64,000 nucleotides of DNA. Origin: Cognaticolwellia beringensis (GTDB lineage Bacteria; Pseudomonadota; Gammaproteobacteria; Enterobacterales; Alteromonadaceae). The stretch is from positions 868,001-932,000 of the forward strand of contig NZ_CP020465.1 in NCBI RefSeq assembly GCF_002076895.1, given 5' to 3'. The stretch's first letter is position 1. The number at the start of each line of letters is the position of its first letter. Under the pieces are notes generated by a model, which saw nothing but the letters and a program-made list of their open reading frames with translations, made no database searches and was not told the origin of the DNA. The position numbers were made by a program, and so were the translations under genes. Shown one piece after another: positions 9,774-19,919 of this stretch.

Positions 9774-9957
9774 GGTAATATCCATTATTTAATAATTAAA
9801 GGTTGTTACTTTTTGCGACCAAAAGCAACCTGTTCCTGTATTAACTTTTTACTTACTAAGCAGTCAACTAAGTAACTTACTCAGCGTAATTAGCTAAAAA
9901 AGGCGCAGCATGATAACACCCAAGCGACACGAGATCCATTACTTATCTTTAAATCTT

Positions 9958-9972
9958 ATACCAACTTGGTAT
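9958..9972. repeat. Short perfect palindrome ATACCAA-C-TTGGTAT
   Basis: Seven-base arms around a single C in the non-coding gap between prs and rplY. Its arms match the ends of the 6965-7003 element, suggesting a minimal version of the same dispersed motif. Apart from this and the terminator at 10038, the gap 9774-10087 shows nothing definite. Confidence 0.4.
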
Positions 9973-10037
9973 TACCTCAAGCGCGGGGCTTATAGCAATT
10001 CGAGAGCTGATTGCCATAATAGTAATTTGTAAGTATA

Positions 10038-10063
10038 AAAAAAGCACCCATAGGTGCTTTTTT
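10038..10063 (-). terminator. Rho-independent terminator after prs
   Basis: Stem AAAAAAGCACC / GGTGCTTTTTT with a 4-base loop, A-rich on one side and T-rich on the other, so it can work on both strands. It lies 25 bases past the prs stop and separates prs from rplY. Confidence 0.85.
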
Positions 10064-10087
10064 AACAATACAATTTTTGCTTAACGC

Positions 10088-11035
10088 TTACGCATCAAAC
10101 ATTGCAGAGATAGACTCTTCGTTACATACACGACGAATGGCTTCTGACAACATACCACTTAAGGTCAGTTGACGAACATTACCTAGCGCTTTAATTTCAT
10201 CTGATAATGGAATTGAATCAGTCACAACAACTTCATCAATAACTGAATTTTTTAAATTTTCAGCCGCATTACCAGAAAGTACTGGGTGAGTTGCATAAGC
10301 AAATACGCGTTTAGCACCGTGTTCTTTTAATGCTTCTGCTGCTTTTGCAAGTGTTCCGCCAGTGTCGATCATGTCATCTACGATGAAGCAATCACGGCCC
10401 TTAACATCACCAATGATATGCATAACTTGTGCAACGTTAGCTTTAGGGCGACGTTTATCAATAATGGCAAGATCTGCATCATCCAATAGTTTAGCCACCG
10501 CACGAGCACGAACAACACCACCAATATCAGGAGAAACGACTACTGGGTTTTCAATGTTACGTGCCAGCATATCTTCTAATAAAATCGGTGTACCAAAAAC
10601 GTTATCCACTGGTACATCAAAAAAGCCTTGGATTTGTTCTGCGTGTAAATCAACCGTTAATACACGGTCAACGCCTACACTTGATAAGAAGTCAGCCACA
10701 ACTTTTGCCGTGATAGGTACACGAGCACTACGAACGCGACGGTCTTGACGAGCATAGCCAAAATAAGGCATAACGGCAGTAATACGTCCAGCTGATGCAC
10801 GACGAAGCGCATCAATCATCACGATTAATTCCATTAAGTTATCGTTGGTTGGGGCACATGTTGATTGAATAATAAAAACATCCGCACCACGCACGTTTTC
10901 AGTGATTTCAACACTAATTTCACCATCACTAAAACTACCAATCTTGGCTTCGCCTAAGGTGATATATAGACGATTAGCGATTTGTTTGGCCAGTTCAGGG
11001 GTGGCGTTACCCGCAAAGATCTTCATGTCAGGCAC
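10088..11035 (-). CDS. prs: Ribose-phosphate pyrophosphokinase (PRPP synthase)
   Basis: Makes PRPP from ribose 5-phosphate and ATP for nucleotide, histidine, tryptophan and NAD synthesis. Motifs: the [18 protein letters not shown] region, [13 protein letters not shown], and the PRPP loop [15 protein letters not shown]. The frame stays open to an ATG at 11062 with no ribosome site. A GTG at 11035 is preceded by GAGGA with a 7-base spacer and gives a protein starting at [15 protein letters not shown] with 315 aa, exactly the E. coli length, so I chose it. It lies downstream of ispE by about 120 bases. Confidence 0.96.
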   Translation of the reverse strand: MPDMKIFAGNATPELAKQIANRLYITLGEAKIGSFSDGEISVEITENVRGADVFIIQSTCAPTNDNLMELIVMIDALRRASAGRITAVMPYFGYARQDRRVRSARVPITAKVVADFLSSVGVDRVLTVDLHAEQIQGFFDVPVDNVFGTPILLEDMLARNIENPVVVSPDIGGVVRARAVAKLLDDADLAIIDKRRPKANVAQVMHIIGDVKGRDCFIVDDMIDTGGTLAKAAEALKEHGAKRVFAYATHPVLSGNAAENLKNSVIDEVVVTDSIPLSDEIKALGNVRQLTLSGMLSEAIRRVCNEESISAMFDA

Positions 11036-11158
11036 TGTCAGTTCCTCAGAAACTTTTGACATTTAAATTACGATACTGAATAAAACGGTAAGTTAAATAT
11101 CAGCAAATTATTTTATTTTTGCCAGTTTTAATGGCATTTATATTAATTTTATCCGAAC

Positions 11159-12025
11159 TTAATTGTCGTTTACTGCCGCAATTGCAGCATGTAAGGGCGA
11201 TTGATTTAGTCCTTCGGCTACGAATGATTCTATACCAGTAGGTAGTAAAGATTGCACGTAGCACGCGTCATGTTTAGAGCTAAAACGTGAAAATATACAC
11301 GCGCCAGTTCCTGTCATCTGGGACGGCGCGTATTCTATCAACCAAGCCAGTAGTTTGGCAACCTCGGGGTAGTGTTTTATTACCCAAAATTGGCAATCAT
11401 TGTGATAATTATCGATATTTTCATCGCTGTAGCGTATAGATGGCGTATCGCGAGTTAAATCTGTTGCGGTAAAAACGCTTTGTGTAGAAATACTGCAATT
11501 AGGTTTTGAAATTAAGTACCAATAAGTTTTTGGCGAGGCCGGAGTTAGTTGTTCGCCAATTCCTTGGGCAAACGCGGCAAAGCCATGGATAAATATTGGC
11601 ACGTCAGCACCCAATTTTAAACCAAGGTCAGCTAGTTGTGCAGTCGTGAGCTTAGTTCGCCAGAGCGCATTAAGCGCGAGCAGCACGGTCGCGGCATTTG
11701 ATGAACCACCACCTAAGCCACCACCCATAGGTAATCGCTTGTCTAATTTAATGTCGACACCTTGCTGACAGTTGGTATAGCTTTGTAATAACTCGGCTGC
11801 TTTTACGATTAAGTTATCGTGATTATCGACGCCTGGGATGGGTGTCAGTAGTGTTATTGTTTTATCAACAGTGACATTAAATGCAATAGTATCGTGATAA
11901 TCTAGAAACTGAAAAACGGTTTCTAGTTGGTGATAACCGTTGTCCATTCGGCCGACAATATGCAAAAACAAGTTAAGTTTCGCTGGTGAAGGAAATGTAA
12001 TGAAGGTTTTTTTATTCAAGGTCAT
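11159..12025 (-). CDS. ispE: 4-diphosphocytidyl-2-C-methyl-D-erythritol kinase IspE
   Basis: 288 aa GHMP kinase of the non-mevalonate isoprenoid pathway. It has an N-terminal SPAKLNLFLHIVGRMDNGYH segment, the ATP-binding PMGGGLGGGSSNAA loop at about residues 95-108, and a C-terminal GTGACIF motif. It starts 4 bases after lolB ends on the same strand; the lolB-ispE-prs order is the standard gammaproteobacterial arrangement. Confidence 0.97.
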   Translation of the reverse strand: MTLNKKTFITFPSPAKLNLFLHIVGRMDNGYHQLETVFQFLDYHDTIAFNVTVDKTITLLTPIPGVDNHDNLIVKAAELLQSYTNCQQGVDIKLDKRLPMGGGLGGGSSNAATVLLALNALWRTKLTTAQLADLGLKLGADVPIFIHGFAAFAQGIGEQLTPASPKTYWYLISKPNCSISTQSVFTATDLTRDTPSIRYSDENIDNYHNDCQFWVIKHYPEVAKLLAWLIEYAPSQMTGTGACIFSRFSSKHDACYVQSLLPTGIESFVAEGLNQSPLHAAIAAVNDN

Positions 12026-12029
12026 CTCG

Positions 12030-12644
12030 TTAAATTTTCCATGAATGTATGACGATTTTTATGCTTAAATCGCCTTGACGGATGGTTAGCTGTTTAGCCA
12101 ATTGATAAGGCCCAATATGATGATATTTGCTGTATTTTATCAGCCAGTTTTCGTTATTATAATGACTCGTTAAAGACTCAGGTAGCAATGTTTTTACATG
12201 ATAAACGACTTGGTCATCTGGCAAGAAGGCTAAGCCTTTTAGCCAATGGTTCATAGCTCTAGTCGGTAGGTTTAAGCCCGTAAGTTCAAAGATTAAACTG
12301 TCTAAGTCTTGTGTGTTGTAGTCATTGCCGTCAACTTCCAATGTGAAATTATCTTGCTGTTGATTAAGCTCCAATACTTTAATGCCAAATAACGTCGATA
12401 AATTTAACGACTCGGTTTTATCTGCAGCATTTTTTTGCCAATGAAGCGTGGCACTTTGGCGCTTTTGACTATTTATGAAGGCGATCTTTCCGGCTATAGT
12501 CCAGCTATTAAGTTGTGATACTTGTTTATTACGGCTATTTATATCTTGGTTTGCTTGATTATTTTCGACTGGAATGTCATTAATGCTACTACAAGCACTT
12601 AATATACCAACAAAAAAGAGTGTAATGAGTCGTTTACTATACAT
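12030..12644 (-). CDS. lolB: Outer-membrane lipoprotein LolB
   Basis: LolB accepts lipoproteins from LolA and inserts them into the outer membrane. The frame opens at 12716, but the ATG at 12644 has AGGAATGCT just before it and starts a clean lipoprotein signal, MYSKRLITLFFVG, with lipobox LSAC at Cys18. The following Ser-Ser lacks an Asp at +2, consistent with outer-membrane sorting. 204 aa, close to E. coli (207). The sequence SWTIAGKIAFINSQKRQSATLHW is typical. It is divergent from hemA, as in E. coli. Confidence 0.93.
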   Translation of the reverse strand: MYSKRLITLFFVGILSACSSINDIPVENNQANQDINSRNKQVSQLNSWTIAGKIAFINSQKRQSATLHWQKNAADKTESLNLSTLFGIKVLELNQQQDNFTLEVDGNDYNTQDLDSLIFELTGLNLPTRAMNHWLKGLAFLPDDQVVYHVKTLLPESLTSHYNNENWLIKYSKYHHIGPYQLAKQLTIRQGDLSIKIVIHSWKI

Positions 12645-12947
12645 AGCATTCCTGTCGTGGTTGAAATGAAAAAGCTTAGCTCCATCAAGTGAAGCAACAA
12701 CTAATAACAAAAACATATCGCTTACATGCTTTCAATTGAAAGAGATTTTACGTAAAATTATCGCGATTTTTTGTCGCAGATCATAGGTTTTTTTCAAAAT
12801 CTAGCTGATAATAAGATCAATTAGTCATTTCAAGCTGTTAATTAAACCGCAAAATAGTCATTAAATGCGTATAATATAAGCCGCACGATGGTTAATCATT
12901 CGCCGCAGACTTTGCCGGCCATTACTTTTTTGGACTCAATAATTCAT
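12645..12947. promoter_or_regulatory. Divergent lolB/hemA control region
   Basis: A gene-free gap of about 300 bases. A TATAAT at 12870-12875 is a good -10 for hemA, but the -35 is poor. A perfect 14-base palindrome CTTTCAATTGAAAG (12729-12742) lies near the lolB side and could be an operator; no regulator can be named. Confidence 0.4.
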
Positions 12948-14216
12948 ATGTCGATAGTTGCAGTAGGTATCAATCATAAAACCGCACCGGTTGCTGTTAG
13001 GGAAAAAATATCTTTTAACCCTGATAACCTGAGCTCGGCTTTGCAAGAACTGATCGATTCAGTAGATTGTAAAGAAGCTGCGATTTTATCTACCTGTAAT
13101 CGAACTGAGTTATACATAGTGCAAGATGGTGATGTAACGCTAACGCAAGAACGTTTAGTGCGTTGGTTAGAACAACATCATAATGTACCTGCATCTACCA
13201 TCACCCCAAGTTTATATTGGCATCAAGACCAACAGGCTGTTAACCACATGATGCGTGTTGCTTGTGGCTTAGATTCTTTAGTACTCGGTGAGCCGCAAAT
13301 ATTGGGGCAAATGAAACAAGCCTATAAACAAGCCAAAGCTGCAGGCTCGATGGCGTTAGTTATGGACCGCCTTTTTCAACGTACTTTTGGTGTTGCTAAA
13401 CAAGTTAGAACGGACACCGAAATTGGCGCAAGTGCCGTGTCTGTTGCTTTTGCCGCCGTTAATTTAGCAAAACATATATTTGCTAGTTTAGACAAAACCC
13501 GCGTTTTGCTTGTGGGTGCTGGAGAAACAATTGAGTTAGTGGCTAAGCATTTATACGAAAATAATGTTGGTCATATTACGGTAGCTAACCGCACGTTGAG
13601 TCGCGCTGAAAATATGGCTAAACAATTTGGTGCCGATGTTATTACACTGGCGCAAATCCCAGAAATGATGGCCAGTGCCGATATCGTGATCAGTTCCACA
13701 GCCAGCACTTTACCCATCATTGGTAAAGGCATGGTAGAAAAAGCCTTAACGAAAAGAAAGCACCGTCCAATGTTTATGGTTGATTTAGCGGTGCCTCGTG
13801 ATATTGAAGAACAAGTATCAGATCTCGAGGACGTATTTCTTTACACCGTTGATGACTTGCAAAATATTATTACAAAAAATTTAGATAATCGTCGTAAAGA
13901 AGCGGTAATGGCTGAAGGTATTGTTACGGAGCAGTCATCTAGTTTTATGTCATGGTTGCGGGGCTTAAATACTCAAGATACGGTGATTTCATATCGTAAA
14001 CAGTGTTTAGATAATCGTGATCAATTGCTTGAAAAAGCCATGCAACAATTAGCGGCGGATAAAAACCCTGAAGCGGTAATTGCCGAACTTGCCACTAAGT
14101 TAACCAATAAGTTTATGCATGCACCGACAAGTGCAATACAGTCGGCCGCACAAGGTGGGGAGCTTGATAGACTTATGTACTTGCGTGATATTTTCAACAT
14201 AGAAGATAAAAAGTAG
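12948..14216 (+). CDS. hemA: Glutamyl-tRNA reductase HemA
   Basis: First committed step of tetrapyrrole synthesis: reduces glutamyl-tRNA to glutamate-1-semialdehyde. The frame is open from 12888, but homologues begin at MSIVAVGINHKTAPV (ATG 12948), giving 422 aa. With this start the catalytic cysteine in AAILSTCNRTE is Cys50, as in E. coli. The NADPH domain shows LLVGAGETIELVAKHL, and the C-terminal helical dimerisation domain is complete. It heads the hemA-prfA-prmC series. Confidence 0.96.
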   Translation: MSIVAVGINHKTAPVAVREKISFNPDNLSSALQELIDSVDCKEAAILSTCNRTELYIVQDGDVTLTQERLVRWLEQHHNVPASTITPSLYWHQDQQAVNHMMRVACGLDSLVLGEPQILGQMKQAYKQAKAAGSMALVMDRLFQRTFGVAKQVRTDTEIGASAVSVAFAAVNLAKHIFASLDKTRVLLVGAGETIELVAKHLYENNVGHITVANRTLSRAENMAKQFGADVITLAQIPEMMASADIVISSTASTLPIIGKGMVEKALTKRKHRPMFMVDLAVPRDIEEQVSDLEDVFLYTVDDLQNIITKNLDNRRKEAVMAEGIVTEQSSSFMSWLRGLNTQDTVISYRKQCLDNRDQLLEKAMQQLAADKNPEAVIAELATKLTNKFMHAPTSAIQSAAQGGELDRLMYLRDIFNIEDKK

Positions 14217-14337
14217 CCCTTAATTTATTCAATTGCTGAAAATAAGTTATCAATAAATTACCTTTCGCTAACTCCACACCCGTTGTATCTCATAGCTAAG
14301 CTCTTTATACTGCTCGATTGCACCCTATTTAGTATAA

Positions 14338-14372
14338 ATTACCCGCTTAGTGGAATATAATGCGCGGGTAAT
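14338..14372. promoter_or_regulatory. Inverted repeat around a -10-like TATAAT upstream of prfA
   Basis: Nine-base arms ATTACCCGC (14338-14346) and GCGGGTAAT (14364-14372) enclose a TATAAT at 14356-14361, 32 bases before the prfA start. The layout is that of an operator over a promoter, or of a leader hairpin; no regulator is assigned. Confidence 0.4.
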
Positions 14373-14403
14373 TAATCAATTATTGACTATATAAGATCAT
14401 TTA

Positions 14404-15492
14404 ATGAATAAATCTGTTTACCAAAAACTTGAGATACTTGTCGAACGCTTTGAAGAAGTTCAAGCGTTATTGTCTGATCCTGAAACTATTTCCAATCAAG
14501 AGAAATTCCAAGCTTTATCAAAAGAATTCTCACAATTAGAAGTGGTCACATCTGCTTTTCATGCCTATCAAGAAGCGGAAAATGATTTTGCTACGGCAGA
14601 AGAAATGCTTAAAGATGAAGACCCTGATATGCGTGAAATGGCGCAAGAAGAGTTTAAAGCGGCTAAGAAAGCGGTAGAAGAAATGACTGGCGAGCTGCAA
14701 GTGTTGTTATTACCTCGTGATCCTAAAGACGATAACAATTGCTTTGTTGAAATTCGCGCCGGTGCAGGTGGCGATGAAGCCGCTATTTTTGTAGGTGACT
14801 TATTCCGTATGTACAGCCGTTACGCAGAAAAGCAAGGCTGGAAAATCGAACTAATGAACTCCAATATAAGCGAGCAAGGCGGCTTTAAAGAAATTGTCGT
14901 TAAGGTTAATGGTGTTGGCGTTTACGGCCAAATGAAGTATGAATCTGGTGGTCACCGTGTACAACGTGTACCGGAAACAGAATCACAAGGTCGTGTGCAT
15001 ACTTCTGCTTGTACTGTGGTTGTAATGCCTGAAATTCCAGAGTCACAAGCGATTGAAATCAATAAAGCAGATTTGAAAGTAGATACCTTCCGCGCGTCAG
15101 GGGCAGGTGGACAACACGTTAACAAAACCGATTCAGCTATTCGTATTACTCACATTCCAAGTGGCGTGGTAGTTGAATGTCAAGACCAACGCTCACAGCA
15201 TAAAAACCGTGCGCAAGCGATGTCAGTTTTACAAGCGCGCTTGCAGCAAGCCGAAGACGAAAAACGTCGTAGTGCCGAAGAGTCTTCTCGTCGTAACTTA
15301 GTGGCGAGTGGCGATCGCTCTGAGCGAATTCGTACTTATAACTTCCCACAAGGCCGTATGAGTGATCACCGTATCAACCTAACGCTTTATCGTTTAAACG
15401 AAATTATGGAAGGTAATTTACACTTGATACTTGAGCCAATTATGCAAGAAAGTCAGGCCGACTTATTGGCAGAGCTTTCAGAGCAGCATTAG
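14404..15492 (+). CDS. prfA: Peptide chain release factor 1
   Basis: 362 aa. Recognises UAA and UAG and releases the peptide. The GGQ motif is residues 235-237 ([13 protein letters not shown]), the glutamine being the target of PrmC encoded next door. The tripeptide anticodon site reads PET within [12 protein letters not shown], where E. coli has PAT; the PxT pattern is kept. The stop overlaps the prmC GTG start by one base, so translation is coupled. Confidence 0.97.
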   Translation: MNKSVYQKLEILVERFEEVQALLSDPETISNQEKFQALSKEFSQLEVVTSAFHAYQEAENDFATAEEMLKDEDPDMREMAQEEFKAAKKAVEEMTGELQVLLLPRDPKDDNNCFVEIRAGAGGDEAAIFVGDLFRMYSRYAEKQGWKIELMNSNISEQGGFKEIVVKVNGVGVYGQMKYESGGHRVQRVPETESQGRVHTSACTVVVMPEIPESQAIEINKADLKVDTFRASGAGGQHVNKTDSAIRITHIPSGVVVECQDQRSQHKNRAQAMSVLQARLQQAEDEKRRSAEESSRRNLVASGDRSERIRTYNFPQGRMSDHRINLTLYRLNEIMEGNLHLILEPIMQESQADLLAELSEQH

Positions 15493-16382
15493 TGATTGAA
15501 TCAGCATGTGAGCAAGGGTTATCGGTTGAACATTTGTCCACGATGACCATTGCTAAATTAATTACTTTTGGTGAGCAACTTTTGTTGCCTCATTCAGACA
15601 GCGCTAAATTAGATACTGAGCTATTGATTTGCTTTGTAATTGACAAATCACCGAGCTTTTTATTAACGTGGCCTGAGCATAAGTTGTCTATAGAGCAGAC
15701 TCAACATTTTGCTGATTTACTGTCGCGCAGGTTTCAGGGCGAACCCATCGCCTATATTGTTAAACTGCGCGAGTTTTGGTCATTACCATTGCAAGTGTCT
15801 CCCGCTACCTTAATACCTCGTCCAGATACCGAAGTGCTGGTTGAACTTGTTTTGTCTCATCACGATTTCGCAAGCTTAAATTGTTTAGATTTAGGCACAG
15901 GTACCGGTGCCATCGCTTTAGCTTTAGCATCGGAGCGACCTCAGTGGATAATAGAGGCTGTTGATTATAGTCATGATGCCGTAGCGCTTGCCATTAGCAA
16001 CGCCAATAATTTAAATTTATCACAGGTGAATATTTATCAAAGTGATTGGTTTAATGAGGTTTCTAGTGATAAGCGTTTTGATATTATTGTCAGTAATCCA
16101 CCGTATATCGATGAGCATGACCATCACCTTAATGAAGGCGATGTTAGATATGAGCCTAAAAGCGCTCTAGTTGCAGCGGATAACGGCTTAGCTGATATTA
16201 AAATTATTGCTAGCCAAGCATTAAATTTCTTAAAGCCTGGTGGCTTTTTGTATATTGAACACGGCTTTGAGCAAAGTATTGCTGTACAAAAAGTTTTAGC
16301 GGATTTAGCTTACAGCGAAATTGAAACAATAAAAGATTACAGTAACAACGACCGAATTACTCGGGCTTGTTACTCAATATAA
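15492..16382 (+). CDS. prmC: Release factor glutamine N5-methyltransferase PrmC
   Basis: Methylates the GGQ glutamine of release factors. SAM motif LDLGTGTGAIALALASE and catalytic NPPY in IVSNPPYIDEHD are both present. The GTG at 15492 overlaps the prfA stop (TAGTG) and gives 296 aa. An in-frame ATG at 15543 would give 279 aa, nearer the E. coli length of 277, so the start is uncertain; neither has a strong ribosome site. Confidence 0.95.
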   Translation: MIESACEQGLSVEHLSTMTIAKLITFGEQLLLPHSDSAKLDTELLICFVIDKSPSFLLTWPEHKLSIEQTQHFADLLSRRFQGEPIAYIVKLREFWSLPLQVSPATLIPRPDTEVLVELVLSHHDFASLNCLDLGTGTGAIALALASERPQWIIEAVDYSHDAVALAISNANNLNLSQVNIYQSDWFNEVSSDKRFDIIVSNPPYIDEHDHHLNEGDVRYEPKSALVAADNGLADIKIIASQALNFLKPGGFLYIEHGFEQSIAVQKVLADLAYSEIETIKDYSNNDRITRACYSI

Positions 16383-16413
16383 ATAATAAAATATAAACTT
16401 AATGGAGTTCATC

Positions 16414-16788
16414 ATGCTTAAACATTTACATATGACCGTTGCCGTGATCAGTATTTTACTGTTTACCTTTCGTTTCGCTTTAACGTTAGCTAATTCAAAT
16501 AAATTGTCATTGAAATGGCTGAAAATTGCCCCACATATTATCGATACCTTACTGCTGGGTCTTGGTATTGCTTTAGCGATTAAACTGTCGATAAACCCAG
16601 GTGAACAATTATGGTTAGCCGAAAAAATATTCGCTGTATTTGCTTATATTTTTACTGGTTACTACACCCTTAAATTAGCGCGCAATCGTACCATGCAAGT
16701 TATTGGGTTTTTGGGTGCTATAGGTTGGATAATGCTGATTGTGCGTATCGCCATAAGCAAGGAAACCGTATTTTTAGCTGGCTTATAA
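16414..16788 (+). CDS. SirB2-family inner-membrane protein
   Basis: 124 aa with four predicted membrane helices (LHMTVAVISILLFTFRFAL, HIIDTLLLGLGIALAI, IFAVFAYIFTGYYTL, IGFLGAIGWIMLIVRI). It matches the SirB2/YchQ family, whose biochemical role is unknown. The first ATG at 16402 sits inside the ribosome site; GGAG with a 6-base spacer points to the ATG at 16414. It lies in the conserved hemA-prfA-prmC-sirB2-sirB1-kdsA order. Confidence 0.88.
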   Translation: MLKHLHMTVAVISILLFTFRFALTLANSNKLSLKWLKIAPHIIDTLLLGLGIALAIKLSINPGEQLWLAEKIFAVFAYIFTGYYTLKLARNRTMQVIGFLGAIGWIMLIVRIAISKETVFLAGL

Positions 16789-16826
16789 GCCGCTAAAATT
16801 AAGTATTAAAAATTAATAGAGTATGC

Positions 16827-17627
16827 ATGAACGAATTGTTGTTATCAGAGATTAAATCTGAAAAAAATGAATTATTACAAACTTTTTTATTAGTCGAAGA
16901 GTTTATTTTTGGCAAGAAAACTGCTGTTCAAAGTGAATTGGATGAACTGGTGGGTTATTGCCAAGCTGAAACTGATGAAATAAAAGACCCTATTGAACGT
17001 GCTGAGGTATTGATTAATGCCTTATTTGTTGATCAACTTTTTATTGATAACCAGCAACAAAATTGGCCAGTAATTTCATATCAGACATCAACAGCGTTAG
17101 CGCATAAACTGATCTCACCCATCTTGAAAGCGGTACTTATTGCGTATGTAGCTAATGCCTGTGATTGTAAAACTGACATTGTTTTTGTACCTGAAAAAGC
17201 CATGTTGAGAATAATATGCGATGACAATTATGCCATTATATTTGATCCCGTAACCGGTGAGTCGCTAAATTGGCATGAGCTAGATGTGCGCATGAATGAG
17301 ATTTCAGGCGACCCATTTGAAGTAACACTAGATATAATGAAACAAGAAAGTTTAGTGCTGGAACATATCACGAGTCTTAAAGCTGCGTTTATACGTGAAC
17401 AGGCTTACGATGATGCGTTAAAGTGTGTTGATATGCTATTAGCACTGAACCCGAATGACCCATTTGAACGCCGTGATCGTGGTTTTTTATTGCACCAGCT
17501 AGACTGTTTCAAAGTCGCTTATGATGATTATCAATACTTTGTTGAGCAATGCCCAAAAGATCCAGCTGCACAGCTATTGAAGCTGGAACTAGATAAAATT
17601 TCAATTTCAGATACGATATTACACTAA
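16827..17627 (+). CDS. SirB1-family protein (transglutaminase-like plus TPR)
   Basis: 266 aa, soluble. Matches the YchA/SirB1 family: an N-terminal transglutaminase-like region (SPILKAVLIAYVANA, DNYAIIFDPVTGESLNW) and a C-terminal tetratricopeptide-like part (AAFIREQAYDDALKCVDMLLALNPNDP). The catalytic cysteine of true transglutaminases is not evident, so it is probably non-enzymatic. Position between sirB2 and kdsA is conserved, although here a transporter gene is inserted before kdsA. Confidence 0.87.
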   Translation: MNELLLSEIKSEKNELLQTFLLVEEFIFGKKTAVQSELDELVGYCQAETDEIKDPIERAEVLINALFVDQLFIDNQQQNWPVISYQTSTALAHKLISPILKAVLIAYVANACDCKTDIVFVPEKAMLRIICDDNYAIIFDPVTGESLNWHELDVRMNEISGDPFEVTLDIMKQESLVLEHITSLKAAFIREQAYDDALKCVDMLLALNPNDPFERRDRGFLLHQLDCFKVAYDDYQYFVEQCPKDPAAQLLKLELDKISISDTILH

Positions 17628-17698
17628 TAAAAATTTACCTGTTTAAAAAGTATAACAATTAACAACAGCGTAAATTGTAAAAATTAAAAGGATAAGTA

Positions 17699-18961
17699 AT
17701 GCAAGATACAGTCTTGGCTAATGCGCCATTGATCACGAACGATGCCACCGTGCTCGGAATTTTAGCGCTAATTTTAGGTTTTGTTTTTTATACATCAAAC
17801 AGTCAAAACGCGGCTTGTCGTTCATTCTATAAATATGTTCCAGCACTGTTAATGTGTTATTTACTCCCATCACTATTAAATACCTTTGGCATTGTTAGTG
17901 CTGATGTTAGCCAAGTTGATGAAGTAGCAAAATATTTTCTCTTACCTGCATGTTTAGTATTGTTAACACTTAGCATAGATATTAAAGCGATTGCTGGCTT
18001 AGGCAGTAAAGCCATTATTATGTTTTTAACCGGTACGGTTGGTGTGATCATCGGTGGACCAATAGCCTTGTTAATTGTTTCAGTGGTATGGCCTGAGTTA
18101 ATTGGTGTTTCTGGTCCTGATGCTGTTTGGCGCGGTATGGCAGCTCTTGCGGGCAGCTGGATCGGTGGTGGCGCAAATATGCTAGCCATGAAAGAAATAT
18201 ACGGTGCAGACGGTAAAATATTTACCATTATGGTAACGGTTGATATTGTTGTCGCCAATATTTGGATGGCATTTTTACTTTATATGGCAGCGAACCATAA
18301 GCGTATTGATGCAAAAAATGGTGCAGATACATCGAGTATCGACCGTTTGATTGAAAAAGTTGAGGCAGAGACTCGAGAGAATTCAAAACAGCCTGAGCTG
18401 AAAGATTATATGCTTATTCTAGCCGTTGGTTTTGGCGCAGCTGGTTTAGCACATTTAGCGGCTGATTATTTAGTACCATTTTTTCAAAACAATTATCCTG
18501 AACTAAAGAAGTTTAGTTTACACAGCAAATTATTCTGGATTATTGTATTAGTAACCAGCATCGGACTTGCGCTTTCTTTTACGAAAGTGAGAAAGCTAGA
18601 ATCAGTGGGAGCTTCAAAAGTTGGAAGTAGTTTTCTTTATGTTTTAGTGGCGACTATCGGCTTGCATATGGATATTACACAAATTGTTGAAGCACCTAAA
18701 TATATGGTCATTGGTTTAATCTGGATGGCAGTACACGTAATATTATTGTTTGCTGTGCGCAAATTTATAAAAGCACCGGTATTTTATTTAGCGGTCGGCA
18801 GTAAAGCTAATATTGGTGGTGCAGCATCTGCTCCGGTCATTGCATCGGCATTCCACCCGTCACTTGCACCTGTCGGGGTTTTGTTAGCCGTTTTTGGCTA
18901 TGCTTTAGGTACTTATATGGCATGGTTATGTGGCCAATTGTTAAGAATTGTTGGCAGCTAA
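17699..18961 (+). CDS. DUF819 family integral membrane protein (putative transporter)
   Basis: 420 aa with about ten hydrophobic helices and a charged cytoplasmic loop near residues 200-235 (IEKVEAETRENSKQPELKDY). It matches the DUF819/YjcL family, which shares the glycine-rich repeats of sodium-dependent carriers (AALAGSWIGGGANMLAMKE and AVGSKANIGGAASAPV). The substrate is unknown. It interrupts the otherwise conserved sirB1-kdsA junction and is followed by kdsA after 36 bases, so co-transcription is likely. Confidence 0.88.
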   Translation: MQDTVLANAPLITNDATVLGILALILGFVFYTSNSQNAACRSFYKYVPALLMCYLLPSLLNTFGIVSADVSQVDEVAKYFLLPACLVLLTLSIDIKAIAGLGSKAIIMFLTGTVGVIIGGPIALLIVSVVWPELIGVSGPDAVWRGMAALAGSWIGGGANMLAMKEIYGADGKIFTIMVTVDIVVANIWMAFLLYMAANHKRIDAKNGADTSSIDRLIEKVEAETRENSKQPELKDYMLILAVGFGAAGLAHLAADYLVPFFQNNYPELKKFSLHSKLFWIIVLVTSIGLALSFTKVRKLESVGASKVGSSFLYVLVATIGLHMDITQIVEAPKYMVIGLIWMAVHVILLFAVRKFIKAPVFYLAVGSKANIGGAASAPVIASAFHPSLAPVGVLLAVFGYALGTYMAWLCGQLLRIVGS

Positions 18962-18973
18962 AGCAGCCGCTAA

Positions 18974-19840
<867 letters not shown>

Positions 19841-19870
19841 ATAAAAATCGGTTGAGAGTTTACGTAAAAG

Positions 19871-19896
19871 AAATGGCGCTAATTAGCGCCATTTTT
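19871..19896. terminator. Bidirectional terminator between kdsA and the symporter gene
   Basis: A perfect 10-bp stem AAATGGCGCT / AGCGCCATTT with a 4-base loop, followed by T residues on the plus strand. It separates convergent genes and may serve both. Confidence 0.8.
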
Positions 19897-19919
19897 GATA
19901 GAAAAATTAATGAATAATA

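Noticed and set aside
12888..12947. N-terminal extension of HemA
   Set aside because: The extra 20 residues overlap the promoter area and are absent from homologues; starting at 12948 restores the normal Cys50 numbering.
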